64,000 nt of DNA from Siphonodentalium dalli (GCA_032622095.1 CP136068.1:150671365-150735364), one strand, 5' to 3'; positions 11,816-23,444 are shown, numbered from the stretch's first letter. Numbers and translations: made by a program. Notes: generated by a model not told the origin, from the sequence alone.

Positions 11816-12512
11816 TAATGAAACAAGGTTGCCGTTATGAATGACATTAACATGATCAATTAATCGCTTCTTCATAACTAAGATATTCATATCTACCTAT
11901 TATAGTTAAATTCAGGACGTGCCTGACATGTTTACATAGCCGTGACTTTACGTTAAATCATGTTCGCTGGTTGGTGTGATACCCACTGATAGGAACCGAC
12001 GCCACACAAATGCGCTTGTTAGAAATGTACATATTTTTAAACGGATTTTGGATAAGTTGTAAACACGTACTTAGCCCATATCCCGATTAATAGTAATTTT
12101 ATACACTTTAACAAAATGGCATCTAAAAAGAGACCAGAACATGTAAGTTTAGAATAATTATGGACATTGACAGCAAATGACGTGTGTAAGTGGGTTGCCA
12201 AAACCGATTTCGTGGCTAATTTGCAAAAGGTGAATATCCGGAATTAATTTCATCTATCCGACATCAAACCATTTTGCCTTTAAGAGAATTCTATTTCTTC
12301 TAATCGAGCTGTCCGGAATTCCGAAGAGTAAATACGTGTATGTGTGTAACAATCCAGCCAATACGCACACGATTGGATAGCGAGCGAAAAATACTTAATC
12401 TGGGTTCACGATTAGATAGCGATTGATATTCACTCGCAGTAACACGTGACACGCTAGGTTAGTATTGAGCCAAGGATTATTGACGAAATAATGGAGATGT
12501 TTGAAGGAGAGC
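11816..12512. other. no gene seen
   Basis: AT-rich intergenic sequence with no recognised repeat or coding segment. Confidence 0.4.
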
Positions 12513-13507
12513 TTTAAAAGGCACGTGAGGCCTTTGTTGTCGAAAATATTCATATTTGTTCCAATCACCGTAAACAGAAAACATTAAAACGCATACAGTT
12601 TCGTTCATATAAACCATGAGCATCGCGTAAACAGCATGTTATCATAAAGATCTACTATATTTTACCTAAGCAAGAGCCTGGTTGTGTTACAGAAGACAGC
12701 ATAATGTTACTGGCTAATCACACACAAATGGCATAAACGCTCTTTATTAGCTCCATATCAGGAATTGACCAACAAAGAACGCTCTTTATGTTTACCATCA
12801 TAATATAAACAAACACCAGAAAAGTAACTTTTTAAGCTTTTGTTTACATAACAATGGTCAAACATATGACAATAACATACTGTTTATGCGATATTTCTTA
12901 TTTGTATATGGACAAAGTCTGTCTATATTTTGATGTTCTTTCTGTTTGTGGCGGTTTTTGACGGGTGGAAATATTTTCACAGGATACCCACCGCCAAAGC
13001 CAACCGTATCTTTAAAGGTACGGTTGGCCTTGGCGGTGGGTATCCTGTGAAAATATTTCCACCCGTCAAAAACCACCACAAACAGAAAGAACAACAAAAT
13101 GTAGACAGACTTTGTCCGTATACCAATAAGAAATATAGCATAAACAGTATGTTATTGTCATATTTTTGACCATTGTTATGTAAACAAAAGCATAAAAAAG
13201 TTACTTTTCTGGTGTTTGTTTATATTATGATGGTAAACATAAAGAGCGTTCTTTGTGGGTGAATTCCTGATATGGAACGAATAAAGAGCGTGTATGCCAT
13301 TTGTGTGTGATTAGCAAGCAGCATTGTGTTGTCTTCTGTAACACAATCAGGCTCTTGCTTAGGTCAAACATAGTAAATCTTTATGATAACATGCTGTGTA
13401 CGCGATGGTCATGGTATATATGAACGAAACTGTACGCGTTTTAATGTTTACGGTGATTGGAACAAATATGAATATTTTCGACAACTAAGGCCTCACGTGC
13501 CTTTAAT
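12513..13507. repeat. ~1-kb near-perfect palindrome (foldback element)
   Basis: Two ~490-bp arms are reverse complements with a centre near 13,013 (TATCTTTAAAGGTAC). Outer ends are AAAGGCACGTGAGGCC on the left and GGCCTCACGTGCCTTT on the right, next to TTTAA / TTTAA. The arms differ by scattered substitutions and small indels, roughly nine in ten bases or better agreeing. No transposase is present, so this is a non-autonomous foldback or MITE-like element, possibly TTAA-targeted. Nearly identical open frames on both strands at 12,858-13,169 simply reflect the palindrome. Confidence 0.9.
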
Positions 13508-14509
13508 ATGGACACCCCTCCACAGCGGAGAAACTCTATAGCGAGGTCCATGCCTACCGTGATAACAAACGGAATGGAATAGCTTGATTATAATGATTTT
13601 GGCCGCAATCAATAAGATAATCATTAATTATTAATTCCACTCTGTGGACACATCTCGAAGGTATGACAAATGCACGTAGCTGGGTGCCTGGGACTATACT
13701 TCAACCTCTGATTGATTGCGTTCTCTATGAATTGTGCATGCATTACACACTATTTGGTGTTGCAGCTTATGCAAATGAATGATACAGTGCCAGTTTAATG
13801 TGCTGCTAATGTGAACCGATTGTCAATAGCCACCTGCTCGGGTGTGGCGACCACGATGGTGGTGTAATGCTAAAATGTGACCAACATGTTAAATAGTTAG
13901 CATTGGGAATTACCAGATAACTATAAGTTGAATTTTAGTATGATAGTTTTATATGCCAGCCAGCATTAAATGTGACAATTGTTATTTTCGTTTTTTTTAA
14001 CAAAAAGTCAAATATAATGATACTTTTGCTCATCGTTGTTTACTGGAGTGGCCGTCTGTTGGATATTTCCAAAGACATGGGGTGTTAGGTTGGAACATCT
14101 CAACAGTAGGATAGTTCCAATTCAGCCGGTGAGCAATGGATTCGTGGTGCACAACGGAGACCATACAGTCACTTTTATTTCCTATGCACATGTGCAGACA
14201 TCCTCAGTTCGTCGTAGCTTGATATCCACATATGTTACGCCACGAATTTACGATGAGAATGCACTTCGTATACATGTATGTACGGTTGGTTTGTTGAATT
14301 TCAAACGAAGTTTATATCATGGTAATATTGAGTTAATAAACATGAAAACCAATATTTCTACAACAATCAAACGACATTGGGCTTAATATGTATTCCTAAC
14401 CATTTCACGACGAGATCAGCGCTGGTGCGGCATTAAAGATCATGTACTAGTACATTATCTTACATATAAGAGTTTCCCATAGTCAGGGCCGTTTTGAAAG
14501 AACCAATTT
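13508..14509. other. no assured gene; one unassigned open frame
   Basis: An open frame at 14,036-14,386 (116 codons, no ATG at its start) is discussed under findings. A relic of the 23,501-23,703 foldback family (GCATTAAAGATC...AGAGTTTCCCATAG) lies at about 14,430-14,490. Confidence 0.4.
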
Positions 14510-14730
14510 CCACACTCGGTATTTGTTGCAATACTATAAACCAAATGACACACTCATTATCTATTCAAATAATTTAAACCAAATTCAAACACTCGGCATA
14601 TGTTCCAATAATATAAATCAAATCACACAAACGGTATCTGTTCCAATACTATAAACCAAATACACTATCGGAATCTGTTTCAATAATATAAACCACATTC
14701 CACACTTGGTATCTGTTCCAATAATTTAAA
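14510..14730. repeat. degenerate minisatellite, ~43-bp unit
   Basis: About five diverged copies of CACACTCGGTATCTGTTCCA followed by ATA(a/c)TATAAACCAAAT occur in tandem. Confidence 0.75.
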
Positions 14731-15313
14731 TTAAGTTGTGCACTTGTTGGGTGCTCTCTTAGGTTTTCAATGAATGCAATAGTTTATTTATCTTTGGCTA
14801 TGGATGATTTAGTTTCTTTAAAAATGCCATGGTCGTCAAAGCTGCAACATGTCAGGTCGGTCCAGTGCAACAATAATGCGACATATAAATGTATTGTTCC
14901 GCAGCTAGTTCATTTACAAAAGATATTAAAACAAATTCCTACCAAATGAACATATTTGAAAAACCAGATAGTGCACTAACACTGTTAACTTTCAGTTTGT
15001 TCTTATAGATTCAAATTCAACTTAAAATAATCTAGTTTTCATAAATACTTATGTCCGCTAAAACAAGTCACATAATTTCCACCCTTTGAACTAATAACAT
15101 CACGCATAATTCAGGAACGATGTCCTTTGTAGTATATATGCACCATGATCATGTCGTTACACGGCGTGACGATTGAAAAAACATTAGACTCTCAATAAAT
15201 CAATCACTATATGAGATGCTCAGTTGTATATACAACCAGACATGCAGTCGGTGGCTTACACCCCTACACACAAAGAAACAAATAAAAGAAGACAAACAGA
15301 ACATGCATAGTGT
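14731..15313. other. no gene seen
   Basis: AT-rich flank of the LTR retrotransposon. No recognisable coding or RNA gene. Confidence 0.4.
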
Positions 15314-15318
15314 GACAG

Positions 15319-16279
15319 TGTTAAGGCATTACTCTGAGATTTGAAACAGACCTATAATTTATCTTGAAGTGAGATTTTGAGATACCCTCATTACCGTGAG
15401 AAAAGAGTTCACAGAACTTTCTCAGACATTCCATCTCTAGTGTACAAAACTCAGAGACATGTCTGTGCCCGTATCACTGCTTCAAGAACTCCGGCGTGGT
15501 CAACACCTATGGGATTAGCCATTGCGTGTAATATATATGGATCCTTCATGGAGAGAAATTCATATATATAGGAGTTCAATCATATAGATATTCAGTATAT
15601 ATCAAAGGAATATTGTGGAACATTATAGTTCAAGAAGAAGACGTGACATTCATTCATATTCTTATATGTTATTCAATGGATTAAAAGAAATCGTCGATAT
15701 ATACCCTATAGATATTCAGTATATATCAAAGGAATATTGTGGAACATTATAGTTCAAGAAGAAGACGTGACATTCATTCATATTCTTATATGTTATTCAA
15801 TGGATTAAAAGAAATCGTCGATATATACACCTTCTTATAGAGTGACACAGAAACATTCGGACATATATAAATTCATAAATTGGATGTACCAGAAACATTC
15901 GGACATTATACACCTTCTTATAGAGTGACACAGAAACATTCGGACATATATAAATTCATAAATTGGATGTACCAGAAACATTCGAACATTATACACATTC
16001 TTATAGAGTGACACAGAAACATTCGGACATATATAAATTCACATAGTGACATTTGGAATGTGAATAACACGACGCAATTATAAATTAAGTCATAAGGTCA
16101 AAAAACCAAATCTCAGACAAACAAATGCCATTTATCAAAATGTTAATTTCTTGTACATAAACCAAATCTTATATACAATTCATCTCGACCAATCATTTGC
16201 CAAATCATGGGGATCACATCCAAACTAGTCGAAACTAAAATACAGTCCTCTTAAAATTCATCGACGGCCCGACGCAACA
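15319..16279 (+). repeat. 5' LTR of the BEL/Pao element (961 bp)
   Basis: Begins TGTTAAGGCATTACTCTGAG and ends CCCGACGCAACA. It contains two copies of a 124-bp unit (starts 15,583 and 15,707; TATAGATATTCAGTATATAT) and about three copies of an ~83-bp unit with CTTATAGAGTGACACAGAAA. Promoter and polyadenylation functions are expected here from the family; no specific motif was assigned. Confidence 0.95.
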
Positions 16280-16281
16280 TA

Positions 16282-16299
16282 TGGTCCCTCGAACCGGAT
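16282..16299 (+). other. primer binding site of the retrotransposon
   Basis: TGGTCCCTCGAACCGGAT starts two bases after the LTR. Its complement ends in CCA and contains the GGTTCGA T-loop word, as expected for pairing with a tRNA 3' end. The tRNA identity was not determined. Confidence 0.75.
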
Positions 16300-16414
16300 T
16301 GTGATTCCTATTTGGCAAATTCTTTGGATATATTGAGTTCTAATTAAGATTGAGAAAGTTGAGTTAGTTTGATTCAAGTTAGATAATCTTTCATTGAAAT
16401 TTATCAATTTAAAC

Positions 16415-19400
16415 ATGAGTTCAGACCTTAATATTGATAAATTGCTAGAGAGGCGAAAGTTATGTAGAACACGCTATACAAAATACGAGAAGACTGTGTC
16501 AAAGTATTACCAGGAAGCAGTAATGAATGTAACAGCAGATATTCGATCCGAAGAATCGGAATTTTCAGTACGGTCAACCACTGCTGAATTTGAGCAATTA
16601 GCACGAATGCATGTTGATTTACAGGAAGTACAGGATCAAGTTGATTTTCATCCTGAAAATGAGAGTCGGCTAAACACATTAGAGGAAAAGGCGCTTGAAA
16701 AGGAAAATGAGAATGAAGAACACTATCAATCCAAATTTAGCACCATACAAACTCAGGTACAAATGCTAAATGACAAATGGGGACGCTCTCAAAATGTTGA
16801 CAAGAATTCGAGCAGGTCAGAGACAGGGAGTAATAAATCAGAAATTACTGCCCAACAGTTAACAGAGTCGCTCGTGGAAGCTTTTAAGGGTATTAATACC
16901 GGCATTACTTCAGACCAGTTTGTCACAGCAATAGAACAAATTAACCAGCGGAAAAGAGAGATCCAGATTCCCAAATTTAGGGGTCAGACGGATATGTGGG
17001 ACACATGGAAGGAATTAGTCCGATCGGAGAGAGATAAATCAATATATACTGATGCTGAGAAAACACATTACATTTATAGCGTGCTTGATTGTGAACCGCT
17101 CAATATGGCGCTATCATTAAAGACACCTACTTATGGGGAGATATTGAATGTCTTGGAATCCAAGTATGGAGATGCTATGGTTTTACTACAGCAAGCGATT
17201 TTGGACATAGCAAACATCAAGCCAGCCAGTAACACCAATAACAGAGAATTAGAACCGCTGTTCTCGAAACTGCAAGCGAGTTGGAATTATCTACTGCGTA
17301 AAACTAAGAACGACCGTAATTTCGTGAGTAGTAGCTGGATATTTACTGCTCTAGTCAGACCAAAGATACCAAAAGGGTTAATGAGACGATGGGACGCTGA
17401 GCAGATTAAACGCGAGAGAGACGGATCAACACAAGAACTCCCCATGACATTTGACGAACTACTGTCCAAATTGGAAGAAGCAGTGCTAGTAGGTAGGCGA
17501 ATAGGAGATGATTCGGAGAAGAAGATAGAGAAGCAGTCTGAGAAGGACTATAATAGAAAGGAGTGGAAGAAACCAAGTGCACACGCTCTGAATATTACCA
17601 AGCAAGATAGTAAGGATCGTGTGCCAAAAGACTGGAGAAACTGTATGTTTTGTGACAAAAAACATGCAGGTGATCCATCAAAATGTTGGTCATTACCAAA
17701 GATGACCATCGATGAGAGGACACAGCGTGTTAAAGATGCAAAGGCATGCTTTAACTGTCTCAAAATAGGATCACATTTCGTAAAACAATGTGATAAAGCT
17801 CATTGTTCAAGATGCAACAGAAGACATCATGAAATTCTACACAGAGATAGAATAGAGCACACACAACGGGATTTCCGCACAGGAAAATCACAAGAAGAGG
17901 AACACGAGACGATCAAATCTTCAGCTGGATTAATTAACGCCTCAGATGCTAGACACAGAATTCTAATGCAGAGTGCTACAGCTAAGATAGAATCGGCTAT
18001 GGCCGTGTCAACAGCGACCATACTGTTCGACACAGGTAGCGGGACTTTGTTCATTTCCAGAAGGATGGCGAAGAAAATAGGATTACGTGGAAAAGAAGTA
18101 CACGGAAAATTCACATTAGCAGGTGGACAGGAAATGGAACTTCAAACAGAAGAAGTCACATTCCATCTGTCATCTATCATACCAGATTGGCATGGAGAGA
18201 CATTTGAAATTCGTGCTTATGTCATGGATAAGCCAAGCGCAGAGTTAAGTGAGGTGGACATTAATTTACAGAGAATGCCACACTTTAGGGAGTTACAGTT
18301 AGCTGATAATTACCCCAGGTCATCAAGAGAAGTAGACGTCATGCTGGGTATACAGGATTGCAACAAGATAATTATGGCAGATAAGATAGTCTCTACAGGA
18401 GGTCCGACTGCCCATAAAACACACTTTGGATGGATCATATCAGGATCTTATCCAAAAAGTACAGGAATACAATCAAGCCCAGAATATGCGGTAAATAGAC
18501 TGTCAATAAATATCGCAGATGAGACGGCGATTGCGAAGATGCATTGGGATTTAGAGCATATCGGAATTACACACCAAGAGAATCAGAATAAATCGCACAC
18601 AGAATTTGAAGCTATACGCCAATATGAAGAGAAAACAAGATATGATGAGTCAAGACAACAGTATGTTACTGGCTTAATAACAAATGGTGATGTAATGGCG
18701 AAAATAACTACATCTAACAAATCCAATGTTGTCAAAAGATTGATGTCACTCGAGAAAAGGTTACGGAATCACCCAAAACTCGCAAATGATTACCAGAGTC
18801 AGATTCAGGAGCTGATCGAAAAGGGAAGAGCAGTAAAGGTCGAAAATGAGGATGAGAAGGGACTAATCACATGGTATCTCCCACATCATCCGATAGTCAG
18901 GAACGACAAGACCACTATGAAGGTGAGAATCGTCTTCGACGGATCCGCAATCGGCCCACAGGGAATACGCCTTAATGATGGATTATTGACAGGACCTGCG
19001 CTGCAACCAGATCTCCTTGCGATACTCATTAGATTCCGACGCCACAAAGTGGCCCTCGTCGCAGATATAGAAAAAATATTTCTACAGATAGAAATGAGAG
19101 AAGAGGATCAAAATCTCCAGCGATTTCTATGGAGAAATATGGAAACAAACAGGGAACCGGATATCTACAAATTGACTACAGTTATATTCGGGTTATCCTG
19201 CTCACCATTTTCGAGCATTCATACAGTTTTACAACATGTCAAAAGCAAGTGTGAGGTTTATCCACTTGCTGCAACAGAAATTGCTCATAATATCTTCGTT
19301 GACGACGTATTAACAGGCTGTGAAACAGCAGAAGAGGCAGCAAAGTTAGCCGTCAACATGAAAGAGGTATTGAGGACCGGCGGGTTTCCTTTAAGAAAAT

Positions 19401-19516
19401 TTATCTCCAACGACCAAGAAGCTTTGAAAATGCTAAATGAAGAAGACTTAGCAAAGGACCAACATATAACATTTTTCCGATGCAACAGACTACTCGACAA
19501 AGGCGCTAGGGGTTAA
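16415..19516 (+). CDS. BEL/Pao Gag-protease-reverse transcriptase (N-terminal part of polyprotein)
   Basis: I chose the first ATG (16,415); the open frame extends a few codons upstream without an ATG. The product has a charged coiled-coil Gag region, then a cysteine-rich knuckle block beginning CMFCDKKH near 17,641 with further CFNC and CSRCNRRHHE clusters. An aspartic protease motif (DTGSG) lies near 18,030. The reverse transcriptase region starts around 18,900 (VRIVFDGSA) and carries the catalytic FVDD at about 19,295-19,306. These order and motif details match the Pao/BEL pol family. The frame stops at 19,514-19,516 while homologous coding continues in another frame immediately downstream. 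The switch lies near a T-run at 19,472-19,476, consistent with a one-base indel in this copy, not a programmed shift at the gag-pol border. Acts in the cytoplasmic particle and reverse-transcription stages. Confidence 0.9.
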   Translation: MSSDLNIDKLLERRKLCRTRYTKYEKTVSKYYQEAVMNVTADIRSEESEFSVRSTTAEFEQLARMHVDLQEVQDQVDFHPENESRLNTLEEKALEKENENEEHYQSKFSTIQTQVQMLNDKWGRSQNVDKNSSRSETGSNKSEITAQQLTESLVEAFKGINTGITSDQFVTAIEQINQRKREIQIPKFRGQTDMWDTWKELVRSERDKSIYTDAEKTHYIYSVLDCEPLNMALSLKTPTYGEILNVLESKYGDAMVLLQQAILDIANIKPASNTNNRELEPLFSKLQASWNYLLRKTKNDRNFVSSSWIFTALVRPKIPKGLMRRWDAEQIKRERDGSTQELPMTFDELLSKLEEAVLVGRRIGDDSEKKIEKQSEKDYNRKEWKKPSAHALNITKQDSKDRVPKDWRNCMFCDKKHAGDPSKCWSLPKMTIDERTQRVKDAKACFNCLKIGSHFVKQCDKAHCSRCNRRHHEILHRDRIEHTQRDFRTGKSQEEEHETIKSSAGLINASDARHRILMQSATAKIESAMAVSTATILFDTGSGTLFISRRMAKKIGLRGKEVHGKFTLAGGQEMELQTEEVTFHLSSIIPDWHGETFEIRAYVMDKPSAELSEVDINLQRMPHFRELQLADNYPRSSREVDVMLGIQDCNKIIMADKIVSTGGPTAHKTHFGWIISGSYPKSTGIQSSPEYAVNRLSINIADETAIAKMHWDLEHIGITHQENQNKSHTEFEAIRQYEEKTRYDESRQQYVTGLITNGDVMAKITTSNKSNVVKRLMSLEKRLRNHPKLANDYQSQIQELIEKGRAVKVENEDEKGLITWYLPHHPIVRNDKTTMKVRIVFDGSAIGPQGIRLNDGLLTGPALQPDLLAILIRFRRHKVALVADIEKIFLQIEMREEDQNLQRFLWRNMETNREPDIYKLTTVIFGLSCSPFSSIHTVLQHVKSKCEVYPLAATEIAHNIFVDDVLTGCETAEEAAKLAVNMKEVLRTGGFPLRKFISNDQEALKMLNEEDLAKDQHITFFRCNRLLDKGARG

Positions 19517-19541
19517 ATATATCCCTTACGGTGACAAACTG

Positions 19542-21926
19542 ATGTTTTCATTTTGTGACACAATGGAGAACGTAACAATAGAGACAAAGAGAACTGTTTT
19601 GCGTCAGTTGAATAGGATATACGACCCAATGGGTCTATTGTCGCCATTTACCATAAAGGCAAAGCAGATCTTTCAGAAATCATGGTCATTAGTCTCGGAA
19701 TGGGACGAGAAGTTGCCTGATGAAATGTCGGCGGAATGGAGGAACTGGAAACATGAAATTCCAAAATTGGACGAGATTAAAGTAGAAAGATGTATTGTGC
19801 CAGCTCATTTTGGATCAGCTGTATTCACGTTACATGCATTCGGAGACGCGTGCCAGCTGTCCTATGGCTCCGTAATCTATATGAGAGTAGAAGATTTAAA
19901 AACGGGAGAGGTACATGTAACAAACATATGCTCAAAAACTAGAGTTGCACCTTTAAAGGATAGAAGGACGATACCGGAACTTGAACTAATGGCAAGTTTA
20001 ATTACAGCCAGACTTGTCAAATATGTGGAAAGAGAAATACAGCTCCCAATACAATCAATCCACTGTTACAGCGACAGCCAAGTAGCCCTTGCGTGGATCA
20101 ACAAACCAGCACATCTTTGGCAGGTGTTTGTTGCAAATAGAGTAGCAGAAATTCAAGGTTTAGTAGAACCGACATCTTGGCATCACATATCTGGGAAATT
20201 GAACCCAGCTGACTTGTGTAGTCGTGGGTGCTCTTCAGACACTCTTTTACACTCAGAAATATGGTGGAATGGTCCTAATCTCCTCAAATCTGACAGACAG
20301 CAATGGACCCAGAATCCAGGTCATATATCTGACACTGCTCAGAGATCAGCTGATGGAAAACTAAAAATCAAAACCAACAGGTTAAATGAGGCTAACCTGG
20401 TTAATTTGATAACATCTGTTGCCAACACAGTGGACCCACTAAAGGAATATCTTGAAAGATATAATGAATTTGACAAATTCATTGGTGTGTTTATGAGAGT
20501 AAGACACTGGGCTAACAGATATAGATCTCTCCATGGGGGGAGAACTGGAGCAGTCCCACATGTTAATACTAACATGTTAACCCGGAAGCGACAAGAAGAA
20601 TTGTTTTGGCTACGGCGATTGCAATTGAAGGCTTTTAGGTCAGAGATTGACGCGCTAAAGGCTGGTAAATCTGTATCAACTGAAAGCAGTTTGAGGCAGT
20701 TGGATCCTATTTGGGATGAAACCAGACAAATCTTGGTTGTAGGAGGGAGATTGAAATTCTCTCTTCTCCCTGATGAAACACGGAACCCAATTATCTTGCC
20801 ACATGGCGATAAATTGGTCGAAATGTTAGTTATGAAATTTCACACTTCGAATTGTCACGCAGGTGTGGCACAGACCCTTTACTACCTGAGACAGAATTAT
20901 TGGTTGATTAGGGGTCGTCAAGAAATTAGAAGGATTCTACATGGTTGCTTGACAATGAAAGAAATCAGTCTTGCCAATCAGAAAATGGCTCCTTTACCTT
21001 CAGAGAGAATTAATATTTCACCTCCGTTCACACATGTCGGTCTTGATTACGCCGGACCGTTGTATGTATACAAGGATCAGAATTCTAGTAAGTGCTATAT
21101 TCTTTTATTCACTTGCATGGTAACCAGAGCAGTCCATATTGAACTTGTATCAGATATGACTGCTGTAGAGTTTCTTAGAGGGTTTGAACGGATGATCCAT
21201 AGGCGCGGTACATGTTCTGTGGTCTATTCAGATAATGCCAAGTCGTTCAAAAAGGCTTCAAGCATCTTATGTAAGATGTTAGATACACCCGATCAACAGA
21301 AAACGATAGAAACGTATGTAGCAAGCAAAGGGCTGACATGGAAATTCATCACTGAAAAATCTCCATGGCATGGCGGGTTTTATGAAAGACTCGTTAGAAG
21401 TGTAAAAACTCCATTGAAGAAAATTCTCGGCAAGGCGAGATTAAATTTCTCGGAGATGCAAACAGTCTTAACGGATATTGAGGCACAAATTAATTCAAGA
21501 CCTCTAACGGACATTTCAGCAGATAAAAATGATCCCTTACCATTAACACCTGGACACCTTTTGATAGGAAGGAGTTTGAAAAATCTTCCACCGGTGGACA
21601 AGGGGTTAAAAGATATTCCATTAGGTAAAAGATGGAATTATCGGCAACGATTGTCCAAACAATTTTGGAATCGTTGGAGTCGAGAATATCTGACAGAATT
21701 GAATAAATTGACAAAATGGCAAGAGCTCCAGTCTAATATCAAAGTTGATGACGTAGTTTTGGTCTCTGATGATAACACCAAGAAACTAGATTGGCTATTA
21801 GGGAGAGTTGTCGAAGTTTATCCTGGTAGAGATGACCTTGTTCGATCTGTCATGATCAAAACCTCTCGTGGTAAAATTAGAAGGCCGATTCAGAAATTGA
21901 GATTGTTGGAATCACATGATGATTGA
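19542..21926 (+). CDS. BEL/Pao RNase H-integrase (C-terminal part of polyprotein)
   Basis: The ATG at 19,542 is internal to what was originally one polyprotein; the frame is open slightly upstream. Visible parts in order are the end of the reverse transcriptase (YDPMGLLSP), an RNase H region (acidic residues in HAFGDA, ELELMAS, YSDSQVA), a zinc-binding H2C2-type segment near 20,840-20,965, and an integrase core with the acidic triad in GLDYAGP (~21,040), SDNAKSF (~21,230) and HGGFYERL (~21,375). The C-terminal domain (DDVVLVSDD, WLLGRVVEVYPG) is of the DUF5641 type usual for BEL/Pao. In the zinc segment the expected fourth ligand, a cysteine, is a methionine (CLTM), a possible loss of metal binding. 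No envelope-like gene follows. Confidence 0.9.
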   Translation: MFSFCDTMENVTIETKRTVLRQLNRIYDPMGLLSPFTIKAKQIFQKSWSLVSEWDEKLPDEMSAEWRNWKHEIPKLDEIKVERCIVPAHFGSAVFTLHAFGDACQLSYGSVIYMRVEDLKTGEVHVTNICSKTRVAPLKDRRTIPELELMASLITARLVKYVEREIQLPIQSIHCYSDSQVALAWINKPAHLWQVFVANRVAEIQGLVEPTSWHHISGKLNPADLCSRGCSSDTLLHSEIWWNGPNLLKSDRQQWTQNPGHISDTAQRSADGKLKIKTNRLNEANLVNLITSVANTVDPLKEYLERYNEFDKFIGVFMRVRHWANRYRSLHGGRTGAVPHVNTNMLTRKRQEELFWLRRLQLKAFRSEIDALKAGKSVSTESSLRQLDPIWDETRQILVVGGRLKFSLLPDETRNPIILPHGDKLVEMLVMKFHTSNCHAGVAQTLYYLRQNYWLIRGRQEIRRILHGCLTMKEISLANQKMAPLPSERINISPPFTHVGLDYAGPLYVYKDQNSSKCYILLFTCMVTRAVHIELVSDMTAVEFLRGFERMIHRRGTCSVVYSDNAKSFKKASSILCKMLDTPDQQKTIETYVASKGLTWKFITEKSPWHGGFYERLVRSVKTPLKKILGKARLNFSEMQTVLTDIEAQINSRPLTDISADKNDPLPLTPGHLLIGRSLKNLPPVDKGLKDIPLGKRWNYRQRLSKQFWNRWSREYLTELNKLTKWQELQSNIKVDDVVLVSDDNTKKLDWLLGRVVEVYPGRDDLVRSVMIKTSRGKIRRPIQKLRLLESHDD

Positions 21927-22433
21927 GTTTATATGTTGTTTATATTGTAAATACAAATGGTATTTTCGAAACTTGATTTTGTTAATTGATAATATAGAGA
22001 GTTGTTAGTATTAAGTTGAGAACATAGTTGATATTACTGATCAATGTTATCATATCCATGATCACGAGTTAGAGTAAACAGATGCTAATCATTTGGAGGC
22101 GTTCAGTGTACAGTCAAGAGTTGTATAGTTGTTGAATTCAGAATGACTTTGCTGACAGTTGTTTCATTTCAAATAGACTTATACTTGTAGTTATTAGTTG
22201 TTATCATGTTTGTAGGAATTTGTTAGTTAAAAATCGTAGGATTTAATTGGTAGGAGTCACAGCCGAGTAAGCTTTTTCTTGCTTTTCCTTCACTCTACCT
22301 TTCTATCTGTCGAAAAGAAATAACTGTTTAAATTTAAACGTTCAAAACAATACTGAAAATTATATTTTTACCCCTCAATTCTGAGACATCCTAAACTCAG
22401 ATAAAATTAGTGAAAATCAATCAATCGATTTTC
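21927..22433. other. retrotransposon 3' internal non-coding region
   Basis: Non-coding sequence between the polyprotein stop and the polypurine tract. No gene seen. Confidence 0.6.
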
Positions 22434-22442
22434 AGAGGGGAG
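22434..22442 (+). other. polypurine tract of the retrotransposon
   Basis: AGAGGGGAG lies directly before the TGTT start of the 3' LTR, as expected for the plus-strand primer. Confidence 0.8.
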
Positions 22443-23444
22443 TGTTAAGGCATTACTCTGAGATTTGAAACAGACCTATAATTTATCTTGAAGTGAGATT
22501 TTGAGATACCCTCATTACCGTGAGAAAAGAGTTCACAGAACTTTCTCAGACATTCCATCTCTAGTGTACAAAACTCAGAGACATGTCTGTGCCCGTATCA
22601 CTGCTTCAAGAACTCCGGCGTGGTCAACACCTATGGGATTAGCCATTGCGTGTAATATATATGGATCCTTCATGGAGAGAAATTCATATATATAGGAGTT
22701 CAATCCTATAGATATTCAGTATATATCAAAGGAATATTGTGGAACATTATAGTTCAAGAAGAAGACGTGACATTCATTCATATTCTTATATGTTATTCAA
22801 TGGATTAAAAGAAATCGTCGATATATACCCTATAGATATTCAGTATATATCAAAGGAATATTGTGGAACATTATAGTTCAAGAAGAAGACGTGACATTCA
22901 TTCATATTCGTATACGTTATTCAATGGATTAAACGAAATCGTCGATATATACCCTATAGATATTCAGTATATATCAAAGGAATATTGTGGAACATTATAG
23001 TTCAAGAAGAAGACGTGACATTCATTCATATTCTTATATGTTATTCAATGGATTAAAAGAAATCGTCGATATATACACCTTCTTATAGAGTGACACAGAA
23101 ACATTCGGACATATATAAATTCATAAATTGGATGTACCAGAAACATTCGGACATTATACACATTCTTATAGAGTGACACAGAAACATTCGGACATATATA
23201 AATTCACATAGTGACATTTGGAATGTGAATAACACGACGCAATTATAAATTAAGTCATAAGGTCAAAAAACCAAATCTCAGACAAACAAATGCCATTTAT
23301 CAAAATGTTAATTTCTTGTACATAAACCAAATCTTATATACAATTCATCTCGACCAATCATTTGCCAAATCATGGGGATCACATCCAAACTAGTCGAAAC
23401 TAAAATACAGTCCTCTTAAAATTCATCGACGGCCCGACGCAACA
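22443..23444 (+). repeat. 3' LTR of the BEL/Pao element (1002 bp)
   Basis: Nearly identical to the 5' LTR but with three copies of the 124-bp unit (starts 22,707, 22,831, 22,955) and one fewer ~83-bp unit. The net gain of 41 bp (+124 - 83) exactly explains the length difference of 1002 versus 961. The middle 124-bp copy carries its own substitutions. Confidence 0.95.

Noticed and set aside
12858-13169. Two similar 79-codon frames on opposite strands
   Set aside because: They are the same palindrome arm read in both directions; no splice or family evidence.
21927-22442. Search for an env-like gene after the integrase
   Set aside because: No open frame of useful length before the polypurine tract.
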